Below, piece by piece: positions 16,762 to 27,618 of a stretch of DNA of 64,000 nucleotides; within the stretch, counting starts at the first letter, position 1, and the number at the start of each line of letters is the position of its first letter. The DNA is from Pseudomonas flavescens (GTDB lineage Bacteria > Pseudomonadota > Gammaproteobacteria > Pseudomonadales > Pseudomonadaceae), in contig NZ_JACBYV010000001.1 in NCBI RefSeq assembly GCF_013408425.1, forward strand, positions 1,054,001 to 1,118,000, written 5' to 3'. Made by a program: the position numbers and the translations under genes. A model generated the notes under the pieces. That model had not been told where the DNA came from. It saw only the letters and a program-made list of their open reading frames with translations, and made no database searches.

Positions 16762-19066
16762 GAGTAACCTCAATCAGCTGTGCAGCTGAGTGGCCGGTCT
16801 CATTGAGGTTGGCCAGGTGGGCGTGGGCTGCTTTGACGCGTCGATTGAGCTCGCGCTCTGCCACCGCACTGAGCTTGCCTGCCGAGTTGTTTAGAACCTG
16901 CGAATAGAACTGGGCAGTGTCCTCCAGCGCATACTTCGCGCTTTGAAGTACCACAATCTTCCTACAGTCAGGCTGGCAGTTTCCCGGATCTGGCATGATC
17001 AGGTCACCCTCAATCTCCCGACCTTGAAGGCACGGCGGTAGGTTCTCGTGTGTAAAGTGTTCGCCGGTTAGACAGTAGGTACCAACCGCAGTACGACGGA
17101 TAAAGAGCGGCTCACCAGCGGCGAGCAAGTGGCTCACGTAGGCCACAAGGGTGACTTTCAGCTGCTTCCCTGTGAATTCATCGGGCCGCTTGAGGATCTG
17201 CTGGTAGATGCGTTTGGCACCTTCGCCCGAGTAACCTGCAAAGCGTATTCCCGCTACGATGTCGTGGAATTCTCGTGCGTAGCTCTGCTCGATCGCGATT
17301 GCCACACTACGTACCATCAGCGGATTTCGAGCGATGTATCGCAGTGTCATCGCGTAGCTCTTGTGGCCAAAGAGCGCTCTAATAATATCGATATTACGCT
17401 CATCACGATTAATCAAAATTTCAGCAATTGTCTTGCGGAATCGATGCGCGTGCAGGCGAGCAATCGGCAGTTCTTCCTTGAGCTGTACGATGATGTTGGT
17501 GACTAGGCCAGGAGTTGCCTTATTAACTACCTTGCTTGAGTTGTTAGGTTGAAACAACCATCCTTGTTTGTAAAACGGCGGAAGACTACGCAATTCTTTG
17601 AATTTAGATATCATGTCTCCGACGTAACGCGGGAGCGGAAGCGTGTCCTCTTCGCCGTGGGTAGGGCTCGCAGATGTCTTATAGCGAGTTATCGTAATCC
17701 AATAGTCGCCCTTGTGATCCGTCGTGATATGGTCGAAATGAATAGTAGCGAGCTCGGATTTACGACCCCCTGTAACTAATGCGACTAGCATGAAAATCGA
17801 GTTGCGAATGCCGTTTAGTGCTCGACCGTAGCCGCCGACCCAGCTGTGCGTGTAAGTCTCATCACCTTTTAGAGTGTATCGAAGCACATGCGGCCTCATT
17901 ATCTCCTTCCCATCAATAGTAATGGTCATGAGCTTATCGAGCTCTATCAGCCGCTCGCGACGTTTAATGTTTTTATCTGTGTACTCATGGAAACCATTAT
18001 CCATTATGTAGTTTTTCAGATCGGACAACTTAGGGATAGCGCCATCAAGCCACGCCGTTGCGTAGTTCATGATGTGCTCTAGATCTTCCTCTGAATATGA
18101 TGTCCATGCATTCATGGTGCCAGTAAATTTACTTTTTAGAACCTCATGCCGGCGCTCAACGGTATCAATCTGGTCAATCGGGATGCTCAGGTAGTACTGC
18201 TCTGGGATAAGCTTGTGCTCAGAGAGATTGCACCACAATCTTAAAAATTTGAATAGAAGGAAGAAGTGAAGTTTACTTTCACTGGCTTTAGCCTTTTCGA
18301 GCGCTTGCATCACCATCGGAATGGAAATCAGGGCGATATGTTCAGGCTGAGCTGAGATGTGATTGTCTATGAAAATATATTTTTCAAGTACTGCGTATTC
18401 GTTACCAAAGGCCTTGGCTGTTGTATATGACCGAATGAAGCTGAACGGCGAGTAATCAGGGATTACATGGTAGACGAGTACGCGCTTGAGATCGTTAGAG
18501 CCTGACAGCTCTCTATTAAAACGGATGTTATTTGCAAACGAATTCTTTCCGTGAGGCAACTTCCACATCTTGTCCCTGTAATTCGATTCAGGGCAGATCG
18601 GGAAGTCATCAAGCACGCTTAATTTGCTTGCAAGGGATGAGGAGGGTGCGTCAGGCCGTCTTTGGAACTCCTCCTGCAAGCTCTCCAATTCTTCGAATTC
18701 TAATTCGCTATAGTCCTCTTCAATTTCTCTGAGCATCGAGGCTGCTTCGCTTTCATCATCCCCATCTACAGACTCGGCGTCTTCATCTGAACCGTCTTTG
18801 ACGTCATCCGGCAAAGCTGATGCCGAGGTGGCACTACCTTCGTTGCGCGTCTGGTTCGTGGTTTTAGTGGGCTGAACACTGCTCTCACTCTGAACCAGAC
18901 CTTCTTTTTCCGGTAGCGAAGCAAGACGGGGTTTATAGTTCGCGCGTTCAGATTTAGGCAGTGCGAGCATCTCGAAAATTGACAGTTTTGGTTTTGCTGC
19001 GTTTTCGTGCACTGAACTGCCACTCTGCTCAACGACTTCTTCAGCTTGGAATTTATAGTTAGACAT
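16754..19066 (-). CDS. ginB: Tyrosine recombinase of the gin module (GinB-like)
   Basis: The ATG at 19066 has GAGGA upstream and overlaps the ginA stop by eight bases (ATGTCTAA). The first 130 residues are low-complexity and acidic (DGSDEDAESVDGDDESEAAS). The catalytic domain is complete: LVTGGRKSELATIHF (Arg), ARLHAHRFRKTIAEILI (His-x-x-Arg) and ALFGHKSYAMTLRYIA (His, nucleophile Tyr). After it come about 180 residues with a Cys cluster (CLQGREIEGDLIMPDPGNCQPDC) that could bind metal. With about 770 residues it is much longer than lambda-type integrases. It is the only member of the trio with an intact R-H-R-H-Y set and so probably the main strand-transfer enzyme. Confidence 0.8.
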   Translation of the reverse strand: MSNYKFQAEEVVEQSGSSVHENAAKPKLSIFEMLALPKSERANYKPRLASLPEKEGLVQSESSVQPTKTTNQTRNEGSATSASALPDDVKDGSDEDAESVDGDDESEAASMLREIEEDYSELEFEELESLQEEFQRRPDAPSSSLASKLSVLDDFPICPESNYRDKMWKLPHGKNSFANNIRFNRELSGSNDLKRVLVYHVIPDYSPFSFIRSYTTAKAFGNEYAVLEKYIFIDNHISAQPEHIALISIPMVMQALEKAKASESKLHFFLLFKFLRLWCNLSEHKLIPEQYYLSIPIDQIDTVERRHEVLKSKFTGTMNAWTSYSEEDLEHIMNYATAWLDGAIPKLSDLKNYIMDNGFHEYTDKNIKRRERLIELDKLMTITIDGKEIMRPHVLRYTLKGDETYTHSWVGGYGRALNGIRNSIFMLVALVTGGRKSELATIHFDHITTDHKGDYWITITRYKTSASPTHGEEDTLPLPRYVGDMISKFKELRSLPPFYKQGWLFQPNNSSKVVNKATPGLVTNIIVQLKEELPIARLHAHRFRKTIAEILINRDERNIDIIRALFGHKSYAMTLRYIARNPLMVRSVAIAIEQSYAREFHDIVAGIRFAGYSGEGAKRIYQQILKRPDEFTGKQLKVTLVAYVSHLLAAGEPLFIRRTAVGTYCLTGEHFTHENLPPCLQGREIEGDLIMPDPGNCQPDCRKIVVLQSAKYALEDTAQFYSQVLNNSAGKLSAVAERELNRRVKAAHAHLANLNETGHSAAQLIEVTHA

Positions 19067-21245
19067 TGTGATCCTCACTTTCAAAGATGACTTTCAGTAC
19101 TTTCAGATCGCGCGGTAAAAGAGGGCTGTTGCGTCGGCGGTAACGAGCAGCCATGGAGATGTCTTCTTCGTCACCCCATTCGTCCAAAATGAACCGGATT
19201 GCTTCAAGCTCTTTCTCGATTCGGTTCGCGAACCCCCCTGCATCGTCATCGCCGAGCATCTCTTCTAGATGCGACGCTCGCTCCATTAAGAAGGGCAGTG
19301 AGTCTTCGAAGATTCGCAGTTGACTGCAAAAAATGCACTCACCGAGCTCCCAGCATTTGCCGCCTGTTCGTGCGATGATCTCTGAGCCAACCCAGTCCGG
19401 TTTTCGCTGGTCAGCGCACGCCCACATCGGTCGAGAAAGTCCCGGTATATGGAAAATTTTTAGATCGGCTGTGGCATCAGCCTGCGCCTGGGCGCCGATC
19501 ATTCCCTTGAACTGCCTCGTCCTCAGAAGAGTCATGATCTCTTCGAGTTCAGTTCGAAGACGTTGCAGGCGTCCTTTGACTGCTAGGCCACTGTTGTCAT
19601 AAAAGATGTCAGTTGTTTCACGATCGCTATGACCCATACTTGTTGAGAGTAGAGCGATCGGGTTGTGCTTTTTCGTGTAGAGCAACCAAGTTGGACGAAG
19701 GCGCCTGGTGATCTCTTTAGCCGAGGCCAAGCGTTTGCCATCCTCAATCACCTCGTACTGCTGTAGGAAGTGCTTCATGGCGACCCTGAAGGTCTTGGGA
19801 TGCGCAATCGACGTGTGACGACCGCCTCTGTCCCAGTCACAACTCGGTCTGATGCAGAGAAACATGGTGTTCATCCGATCTTCTGTTCTAAGAATCGGAA
19901 TCACGTCGAAGGGAATGCCGTCCAGTGGTTCCGACATTTTGATCGCAAGCCTGATCAAGTTGTAGAACGAGTAGGGGTCGTCGTCTCTTGTCGGTAAGTT
20001 GATGCGCTTGGCGTCGTGATAGGTCTTATCATTTCCTTGGGAGCGGGATTTTTCTGAGAAAACTACGCGAATAGCCGACTCAATCGTACTCGTTAGCGGG
20101 TGCTCGAAATTGTTCTGGTCGATAGCTAACGCGGTCTCTTTATTCCAGCCGGACTGAAACATCATGAAGATAACAATAGCTAGCATGTCTACAATCGTCG
20201 GGTAGTACAACGCTAAGACTTCGTCTAGAAATAAAATAAGGTTAGGCTTTCTATTGGCGGTGGTTAATCGATACAGAAGGATAGCGATGATGTCATCACA
20301 GCCTTTTTCCGGCTTGCCAAGCTTGATGCGGCGGTAGTTGTCATAAATGTATCTCAGGTCATAGCTGAAGGGGTAGCCATTCACCAGAAAGGTTTTCATC
20401 ACACGAGCGTAATCTATTTCCCATTTGTCAACATGTAGGCCTACGAGCGGGTTTGACTTGACTTCGTATGGGATACTATCTTTGCAGTTCTCGTAAATTG
20501 CACATAACTCGCTCCAAGGGTTTGCAGAGTTAATGACTTCCTGGATTTCTGTGTCGTTGCAACAGCTGAGCTGAGTTATAAATCCGGATGGCTGAGGCGT
20601 CCGACTGTGTTGCTTATTGTATTTTACAAATTCCAATGCTCGTTGGCGTGTTACGGGTGGATAGAAAAGCTCCATTACCTCAGATGCTATATAGGGCTGG
20701 GCCTCGTCAACCTCGGCGCGAAAACGCAATTTATCCCACAGGGTATGGATATGTGTAGTTAGTGCCGATTGCAGCGAATCAACACCTTCTGGAGATAGAG
20801 GTTCTTGTCCATGCTTCTTATTGATGGGCACCATTGGAAGTGTGATAAAGGGAAGCTTTCCAGTATCGCGAGCAACTACTGTAATTGCCGTCTTTAGTTT
20901 CTCGGCGAGCGACGGTGAAAGCTCTCTGTCACGCAAGTAATGAATAAATTTCGTAAATACTTCTGAGGTTATATCGGTGTACTTTTCCACTTTCAACTGC
21001 TCGGGCATTGAGCTGTTGTACTGCACGAGAAAAGTTAAAAAATGCTCGATAGCGCTGCGTAATAAATAAGAGTTTGAGTAGCTCTTGGATGGGCCGTAGA
21101 GGACAAAAAGCCAGTGCAAGCATTTGCATAGATTGGATTCTGGGTCGTACGCAGGGCTGGACAAGTATCGGCAATCAACAGGCATACCCTCCTTGCTGAT
21201 AATCTCGGTAATCTCATTCGGAATTTCACGGTTAAAAGCAGTCAT
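19059..21245 (-). CDS. ginA: Large tyrosine-recombinase-related protein of the gin module (GinA-like)
   Basis: ATG at 21245; 728 residues. The C-terminal catalytic region is recognisable from ITRRLRPTWLLYTKKH and LLSTSMGHSDRETTDIFYDN, which give a box II Arg, the late His and the Tyr. The expected box I Arg is missing: the matching place reads FQSGWNKETALAID. A Cys-rich tail (GKCWELGECIFCSQL) resembles the one in the ginB product. It lies 14 bases downstream of the kinase gene and overlaps ginB by eight bases. The missing box I residue suggests a structural or target-recognition role in a mixed recombinase complex rather than independent catalysis. That is inference. Confidence 0.75.
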   Translation of the reverse strand: MTAFNREIPNEITEIISKEGMPVDCRYLSSPAYDPESNLCKCLHWLFVLYGPSKSYSNSYLLRSAIEHFLTFLVQYNSSMPEQLKVEKYTDITSEVFTKFIHYLRDRELSPSLAEKLKTAITVVARDTGKLPFITLPMVPINKKHGQEPLSPEGVDSLQSALTTHIHTLWDKLRFRAEVDEAQPYIASEVMELFYPPVTRQRALEFVKYNKQHSRTPQPSGFITQLSCCNDTEIQEVINSANPWSELCAIYENCKDSIPYEVKSNPLVGLHVDKWEIDYARVMKTFLVNGYPFSYDLRYIYDNYRRIKLGKPEKGCDDIIAILLYRLTTANRKPNLILFLDEVLALYYPTIVDMLAIVIFMMFQSGWNKETALAIDQNNFEHPLTSTIESAIRVVFSEKSRSQGNDKTYHDAKRINLPTRDDDPYSFYNLIRLAIKMSEPLDGIPFDVIPILRTEDRMNTMFLCIRPSCDWDRGGRHTSIAHPKTFRVAMKHFLQQYEVIEDGKRLASAKEITRRLRPTWLLYTKKHNPIALLSTSMGHSDRETTDIFYDNSGLAVKGRLQRLRTELEEIMTLLRTRQFKGMIGAQAQADATADLKIFHIPGLSRPMWACADQRKPDWVGSEIIARTGGKCWELGECIFCSQLRIFEDSLPFLMERASHLEEMLGDDDAGGFANRIEKELEAIRFILDEWGDEEDISMAARYRRRNSPLLPRDLKVLKVIFESEDHNV

Positions 21246-21259
21246 TATTTGTTATCTTC

Positions 21260-22105
21260 TTAGTTCTTATTGTTATTGATATTCTGATTTTTGTGCTGCT
21301 GCTGGGCCCAGGCATGCTCGATTCGAGTGCGTAAGACTTCGAGAGAGCCGTCGTTCACGATCAGTACGTCTGCGGATGCCTGTTCAATTCCAAGCTCGGA
21401 AGAGTGGGCTTTTACTGCCTGCAGGTCTGGCCGTTTGATATGCCAAATCTGGCCATTGTGCGCACGCAGGAATGCTGCTTCATTTTCGAAGCGGATGTCC
21501 TTGATCACGATCGTGTGCGCCGTCATAGGCACCTGCTCGCGGCGTTTGAGGGGCTCCAGCCGGCGAATGACGCGTCGCTCTTCGAAGTCTGGGTACATGC
21601 GCAGAGTGAGCGTTTTGAGCAGGCTCACAGCTTGAGCAGGGGATAGCCCCCAGTACGCATCCAGGGTGTCGTACGCATCGCCAATCATCTGCTCATCCGC
21701 GAAGTCGAAGAACGCTTGGGCGGCTAGGGAAAATGGGGCATCTGGTGCTCCTGGCGCGAGTGGCTTTGAGGGGCTAGAGGTCGAAGTCTCCGATACCTGA
21801 GAAGAGGGTGGATTGATCTCTCTCGCGGCTCTCATCAGCCAGTGGTCTGCGTTATGATTGCGCATCCACTCAGTACCCACGGTTTGGAAAAACTCACGCG
21901 GCGAGCGACCCCAGAGCTCTATGGTTTTCTCTTTCTGGGTGTCCAGCCAAGTCTCATCATCGGTCAAACCAAACAACGCTTGGCACCCCACTTTGAGAGG
22001 GTCTGCCAGTGCGAAAGCAGCCACTCCTTGGTGGGCCAAAAGCATGGATGCTGCGGTGTCTTTGCCTGACCTAGCGAGTGCGGCCAGGCCGATGATGGTA
22101 CGCAT
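21260..22105 (-). CDS. Deoxynucleotide monophosphate kinase-like protein
   Basis: I choose the ATG at 22105 because AGGAG lies seven bases upstream. Residues 6-17 (GLAALARSGKDT) form a P-loop of the kind found in T4 gp1-type dNMP kinases, followed by ADPLKVGCQALFGLTDDETW and LWGRSPREFFQTVGTEWMR, both family signatures. A Ser/Pro-rich insertion lies near residues 115-145. T4 gp1 phosphorylates dTMP, dGMP and hydroxymethyl-dCMP. The gene is first in the operon with ginA (14-base gap) and its start faces the interrupted tmk gene 85 bases away. An island that breaks dTMP kinase and brings a dNMP kinase at that edge suggests functional replacement; this is inference. Confidence 0.8.
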   Translation of the reverse strand: MRTIIGLAALARSGKDTAASMLLAHQGVAAFALADPLKVGCQALFGLTDDETWLDTQKEKTIELWGRSPREFFQTVGTEWMRNHNADHWLMRAAREINPPSSQVSETSTSSPSKPLAPGAPDAPFSLAAQAFFDFADEQMIGDAYDTLDAYWGLSPAQAVSLLKTLTLRMYPDFEERRVIRRLEPLKRREQVPMTAHTIVIKDIRFENEAAFLRAHNGQIWHIKRPDLQAVKAHSSELGIEQASADVLIVNDGSLEVLRTRIEHAWAQQQHKNQNINNNKN

Positions 22106-23537
<1,432 letters not shown>

Positions 23538-23571
23538 AATCGAGACCACGTTTCGACATCAGGAATCACGC

Positions 23572-23928
23572 ATGAGCTTGCCACCCAATCTGGGGCCCCG
23601 TAACGGCATCCTGTCCCTGACCATCAAGGACAAATCCGTGCTCTATGCCGCCTACATGCCCTTCATCAAGAATGGCGGCCTGTTCATTCCCACGAACAAG
23701 AGCTACAAGCTCGGCGATGAAGTGTTCATGCTGCTCAACCTGATGGACGAGCCGGAAAAGATCCCGGTCGCCGGCAAGGTGGTGTGGATCACTCCGAAGG
23801 GCGCCCAGGGCAACCGCGCTGCAGGCGTGGGCGTACAGTTCAACGAGGGTGACAACACCGCCCGCAACAAGATCGAGACCTACCTGGCAGGCGCCCTCAA
23901 GTCCGATCGCCCCACCCATACGATGTAA
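23572..23928 (+). CDS. pilZ: PilZ domain protein (type IV pilus assembly)
   Basis: ATG at 23572 with AGGA upstream; 118 residues beginning MSLPPNLGPRNGILSLTIKD. The sequence GGLFIPTNKSYKLGDEVFMLLNLMD and KVVWITPKGAQGNRAAGVGVQF covers the PilZ fold. It lacks the N-terminal RxxxR c-di-GMP-binding motif, as is typical for the type IV pilus PilZ itself, which works through protein contacts with PilB/FimX. Position after holB is conserved in Pseudomonas. Confidence 0.93.
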   Translation: MSLPPNLGPRNGILSLTIKDKSVLYAAYMPFIKNGGLFIPTNKSYKLGDEVFMLLNLMDEPEKIPVAGKVVWITPKGAQGNRAAGVGVQFNEGDNTARNKIETYLAGALKSDRPTHTM

Positions 23929-24020
23929 CGACGGCAAGCAGGTGGTCACGGATGATCGGCAGGCCTCGCCGTCTGCCTGATCCCGTGCGTCGCCACGCTT
24001 GCCGCTCGAGGCTCTGATTT

Positions 24021-24803
24021 ATGCTCATAGATTCCCACTGCCACCTCGATCGTCTCGACCTGGCCGCCCGCGGCGGTTCGCTGGACGAAGCACTGGCAGC
24101 CGCCCGCGCTCGTGGTGTCGGCCACTTCCTGTGCATTGGCGTGAGTGCCGATAACGCTGCCACCGTGCGCGAATTGGCGCAGCGCTACGCCGACGTCGAC
24201 TGCTCCGTCGGCATCCATCCGCTCGATCTCGAGCCAGGCAGCGCACCGGCGCTGGACTGGCTGCTCACCGAGCTGGACCACCCAGGGGTGGTCGCCATCG
24301 GTGAAACCGGCCTGGACTATCACTACGAACCGGAAGCGGCTGAGCTGCAACAGGAGGCTTTCCGCCTGCACCTGCAAGCCGCTCAGATCACCGGCAAACC
24401 GGTGATCGTGCATACCCGCGAGGCCCGTGCCGACACCCTGACGCTGCTGCGCGAGGCGGCGCTGCCCCAGGGCGGCGTGCTGCACTGTTTTACCGAGGAC
24501 TGGGAGATGGCCAGGGCGGCCCTGGATATCGGCTTCTACATTTCGCTGTCCGGTATCGTCACCTTCCGCAATGCCGATGCATTGCGCGAAGTCGCCCGTC
24601 AGGTGCCCGCCGATCGCCTGCTTGTGGAGACCGATTCCCCTTATCTGGCGCCCATTCCCCATCGTGGCAAGCCAAACCTGCCGGAGTACGTGCGTGATGT
24701 CGCCGAGTACCTGGCGGTGTTGCGTGGTGTCAGTTACGAAGAGCTGGCGCGGCAGACGGGGGAGAACTTCAAGCGCCTGTTCCCGCTGGCCCGGGTGGCC
24801 TGA
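24021..24803 (+). CDS. TatD-family metal-dependent deoxyribonuclease
   Basis: 260 residues starting MLIDSHCHLDRLDL, where H-x-H binds the first metal. Further metal ligands are visible in AIGETGLDYHYE (Glu), VIVHTREA (His), LHCFTEDW (His) and LLVETDSPYLAPIPHRGK (Asp). TatD proteins are 3'-5' exonucleases linked to DNA repair. It is the last gene of the tmk-holB-pilZ-tatD run; 92 bases separate it from pilZ. Confidence 0.93.
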   Translation: MLIDSHCHLDRLDLAARGGSLDEALAAARARGVGHFLCIGVSADNAATVRELAQRYADVDCSVGIHPLDLEPGSAPALDWLLTELDHPGVVAIGETGLDYHYEPEAAELQQEAFRLHLQAAQITGKPVIVHTREARADTLTLLREAALPQGGVLHCFTEDWEMARAALDIGFYISLSGIVTFRNADALREVARQVPADRLLVETDSPYLAPIPHRGKPNLPEYVRDVAEYLAVLRGVSYEELARQTGENFKRLFPLARVA

Positions 24804-24824
24804 GTCGTCGCCACCGGGATCGCG

Positions 24825-24859
24825 CGCAAAAAAAACCCGGTTTCGCGCAGAAGCCGGGT
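24825..24859 (-). terminator. Intrinsic terminator of the minus-strand aminotransferase gene
   Basis: ACCCGG (24835-24840) pairs with CCGGGT (24854-24859). On the minus strand the stem is followed by a run of T residues, so the orientation suits the class V aminotransferase transcript; it may also slow transcription from tatD. Confidence 0.6.
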
Positions 24860-25022
24860 CAAGACCTTTAGGAGTCAAGCGAAGTGCGCGGTCCTCGGCA
24901 CTCCGGCCGCTGCGACACTTGGGGGGGTATGTCGCACCGGTATCTGAAGTATTGGCCATGTGCGGCAGACGTCCATCCCCGCCTTTAAACGGATTTGGAA
25001 TACTTTTCCCGCTGCTGAGTGC

Positions 25023-26156
25023 TTATTCGCTGGCAAGCTGACGCAGCAGCTTCAGGGTGTGCTCGATGATCCGCGGCTCGGTGTAGAAGTGCGGCGACAA
25101 GCGGATACCCCCACCGCGCTGAGCGCAGATGATCTGTTCGCGCTTGAGACGTTCGTGCAACGCGCGATTGTCCCAGCCATCCATGGCGAAAGTCAGGATG
25201 CCGGCGCGCTTTTCGCGCTCGACGATGCTGCGCATCTGCACCCCCGGGATGTCCCGCAGGCCGTCGAGCAGCCACTGCACGCGCTCGTGCACCGCCTGCT
25301 CGACGTGTGCCATGCCGACCTCCTCGAGCAGCGAAAGGCTCGCTTCCAGCGCCATGGCGCCGAGCATGTTGGGGCTGCCGCATTCGAAGCGTCTGGCGCT
25401 GCGGGCCGGCTGCCAGTCGTCACGGTCGTAGTCGCCAGCGTGCTCGAGCATGTGCCAGCCGTATTCGTGCAGGGTCAACTGCTCGCGCAGGTCCTGACGG
25501 CAATAGAACACGCCCAGGCCTTCAGGGCCGAGCAACCACTTGTGGCCGTCGGCCATGGCAAAGGCGCAGCCACTGCTTTGCACATCCATGCTCATGGCAC
25601 CCAGCTGCTGGATGGCATCGACGCAGAGCAGAACGCCGCGCTGCCTGCAGCCGGCTCCCAGGCGATCGAGGTCCAGGCGCAAACCGCTGGCGTATTGCAC
25701 CGCACTGATGGCCATCAGGCGGGTGCGCGGTGTACAGGCGGCGAGCAGGGCGCTTTCGGCATCGCCGTCCTGCAGGTCGACCTGGACGACTTCCACGCCC
25801 TGCGGGCGCAGCGCTTCCCAGACGATGCGGTTGGATGGGAACTCCTCGGTGCTGATGATGACCTGGTCACCGTCGCGCCAGTCCAGGCCGAAGGCCACGA
25901 ACGACAGGGCTTCCGAGGTGTTCTTGAGCAGCGCGATGTCGGCTCGCGAGGGGGCGTTGAGCAGGCGCGCCAGGCGCTCGCGCAGGCGCCGTTCTGTTTC
26001 CAGCCATTGCGGATAATCACGGGCGCCGGTGGTGATGTTCTCCCGGGCGAAGCGTTCTACGGCCCGTGCGGTGCGTGCCGGCCAGGGGGCGACCGCAGCG
26101 TGGTTCAGGTAGTAGAGATCGTCCGGTTGGGGAAACTCGTCGATGATGGCATTCAT
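25023..26156 (-). CDS. Class V aminotransferase (PLP-dependent)
   Basis: 377 residues. The PLP-binding lysine is in ADGHKWLLGPEGLGVFYC; other conserved parts are ALLKNTSEALSFVAFGLDW, DAIQQLGAMSMD and GGGIRLSPHFYTE. The family includes cysteine desulfurase-like and kynureninase-like enzymes acting on amino acids; the substrate cannot be told. It is divergently placed from the TetR gene at 26231, with 74 bases between, so that regulator may control it. There is no signal peptide; it should be cytoplasmic. Confidence 0.9.
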   Translation of the reverse strand: MNAIIDEFPQPDDLYYLNHAAVAPWPARTARAVERFARENITTGARDYPQWLETERRLRERLARLLNAPSRADIALLKNTSEALSFVAFGLDWRDGDQVIISTEEFPSNRIVWEALRPQGVEVVQVDLQDGDAESALLAACTPRTRLMAISAVQYASGLRLDLDRLGAGCRQRGVLLCVDAIQQLGAMSMDVQSSGCAFAMADGHKWLLGPEGLGVFYCRQDLREQLTLHEYGWHMLEHAGDYDRDDWQPARSARRFECGSPNMLGAMALEASLSLLEEVGMAHVEQAVHERVQWLLDGLRDIPGVQMRSIVEREKRAGILTFAMDGWDNRALHERLKREQIICAQRGGGIRLSPHFYTEPRIIEHTLKLLRQLASE

Positions 26157-26230
26157 GAGCGCGTGATCCGTGCAATTTGGCGTTAGTTAGGCATAATACC
26201 GGACTTGAATTACGACCTTGTCATTTCCTT

Positions 26231-26869
26231 ATGCAGAAAGAACCCCGCAAGATCCGTGAGTTTCGCCGCCGCGAGCAGGAGATTCTCGACATCGCTCTGA
26301 AACTCTTCCTCGAGCAGGGCGAGGACAGCGTGACCGTGGAGATGATTGCCGACGCCGTGGGTATCGGCAAAGGCACCATCTACAAGCATTTCAAGTCGAA
26401 GGCGGAGATCTACCTGCGGCTGATGCTCGACTACGAGCGTGATCTGAACGAGTTGCTGCATTCGTCCGATATCGACCGTGACAAGGAAGCGCTGTCGCGG
26501 GCCTATTTCGAATTCCGCATGCGCGACCCGCAACGCTACCGGCTGTTCGATCGCCTGGAAGAGAAGGTGGTCAAGGGCAATCAGGTACCTGAGCTGGTGG
26601 AGCAGCTGCACAGCATCCGCGCCTCCAACTTCGAGCGCCTCACCCAGTTGATCAAGGGGCGCATCGCCGAGGGCAAGCTCGAAGACGTACCCCCGTACTT
26701 CCACTATTGCGCTGCCTGGGCACTGGTGCATGGGGCCGTGGCGCTCTATCACTCGCCGTTCTGGAGCAATGTGCTGGAAGATCAGGAAGGCTTCTTCCAG
26801 TTCCTGATGGATATCGGCGTGCGCATGGGCAACAAGCGCAAGCGCGACAGCGAGACGCCTCCCGCCTGA
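26231..26869 (+). CDS. TetR/AcrR-family transcriptional regulator
   Basis: I use the ATG at 26231 (MQKEPRKIREFRRREQEIL), since residues upstream of it are intergenic in character. Product 212 residues. The DNA-binding domain is residues 10-60 with VTVEMIADAVGIGKGTIYKHF as the helix-turn-helix. The ligand domain is helical with GAVALYHSPFW near the end. It corresponds in position to the TetR gene beside tatD in P. aeruginosa. Its targets may include the divergent aminotransferase gene. Confidence 0.9.
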   Translation: MQKEPRKIREFRRREQEILDIALKLFLEQGEDSVTVEMIADAVGIGKGTIYKHFKSKAEIYLRLMLDYERDLNELLHSSDIDRDKEALSRAYFEFRMRDPQRYRLFDRLEEKVVKGNQVPELVEQLHSIRASNFERLTQLIKGRIAEGKLEDVPPYFHYCAAWALVHGAVALYHSPFWSNVLEDQEGFFQFLMDIGVRMGNKRKRDSETPPA

Positions 26870-26970
26870 CCCCTCCGACCCGATTCGGGCGACGAGTGAG
26901 CCGACTGGCGCGAAACCTGCTTGGAGCAGTCATTCGCCGGTTTTCCGTCGCCGGTCTCGGGAGAGTTCAC

Positions 26971-27576
26971 ATGCGTAATCTGTTCGCCCTGGCCCTATTG
27001 CTGAGCCTCGCTGGCTGCATGAATGTCAGCGACATGGCCGATGGCGCCACCTACCACCTGCGTGATGCGGGCGTGCTGGATCACAGCAAGGTGCGGCGCT
27101 CGGCGTCCTGGCGGCTGCAGGGTGACTCGTTCATCTACATCGCTCAGGGCCACTTCGCGCCAAGTGGCAAGCACGCCTATCCGCGGCCCAATGTGGTGGC
27201 CGAGGAAGCGTTCCGCGGTTTCGTCGAATACTTTCCCATGGTACGTCGCGCCAAGGCGCCTGTCGGCCTGGATGAGGCGCTGGGCGAAGCCCGCGCCGCC
27301 GGTGCCCACTATCTGCTCTACACCCGTTTCGCCTATGCCGATGACCGCATCGGCACCATGGAGGAGTGGGAAGATCAGGAGGCCTTCGATCGCCTCGGTA
27401 CCGACCGCAGCGTGCTGCAGTTGATGCTGATCGAAACCAACACCCGCTATCTGGTGGACACCGCGCGAATTCACAGTCGTGGCGGATTCCTGACGTTCTA
27501 CGACGCCAGGCCCGAAGACCTGATCCGGGCGCCGCTCGAGGATTATGCGCGTACACTGCTCGGATTCAGTCGTTGA
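26971..27576 (+). CDS. DUF4823-type lipoprotein
   Basis: ATG at 26971; 201 residues starting MRNLFALALLLSLAGCMNVS, a lipoprotein signal with lipobox LAGC. The mature part (SASWRLQGDSFIYIAQGHF, EAFRGFVEYFPMVRRAKAP, GAHYLLYTRFAYADDRIG) matches DUF4823 proteins of Pseudomonas. It is probably anchored in the outer membrane facing the periplasm. Function unknown. It follows the TetR gene by 101 bases. Confidence 0.88.
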   Translation: MRNLFALALLLSLAGCMNVSDMADGATYHLRDAGVLDHSKVRRSASWRLQGDSFIYIAQGHFAPSGKHAYPRPNVVAEEAFRGFVEYFPMVRRAKAPVGLDEALGEARAAGAHYLLYTRFAYADDRIGTMEEWEDQEAFDRLGTDRSVLQLMLIETNTRYLVDTARIHSRGGFLTFYDARPEDLIRAPLEDYARTLLGFSR

Positions 27577-27618
27577 GGGCACTGCCGCCTGGTGCTCCTC
27601 GGAGCGTGAGGAAGGGTA

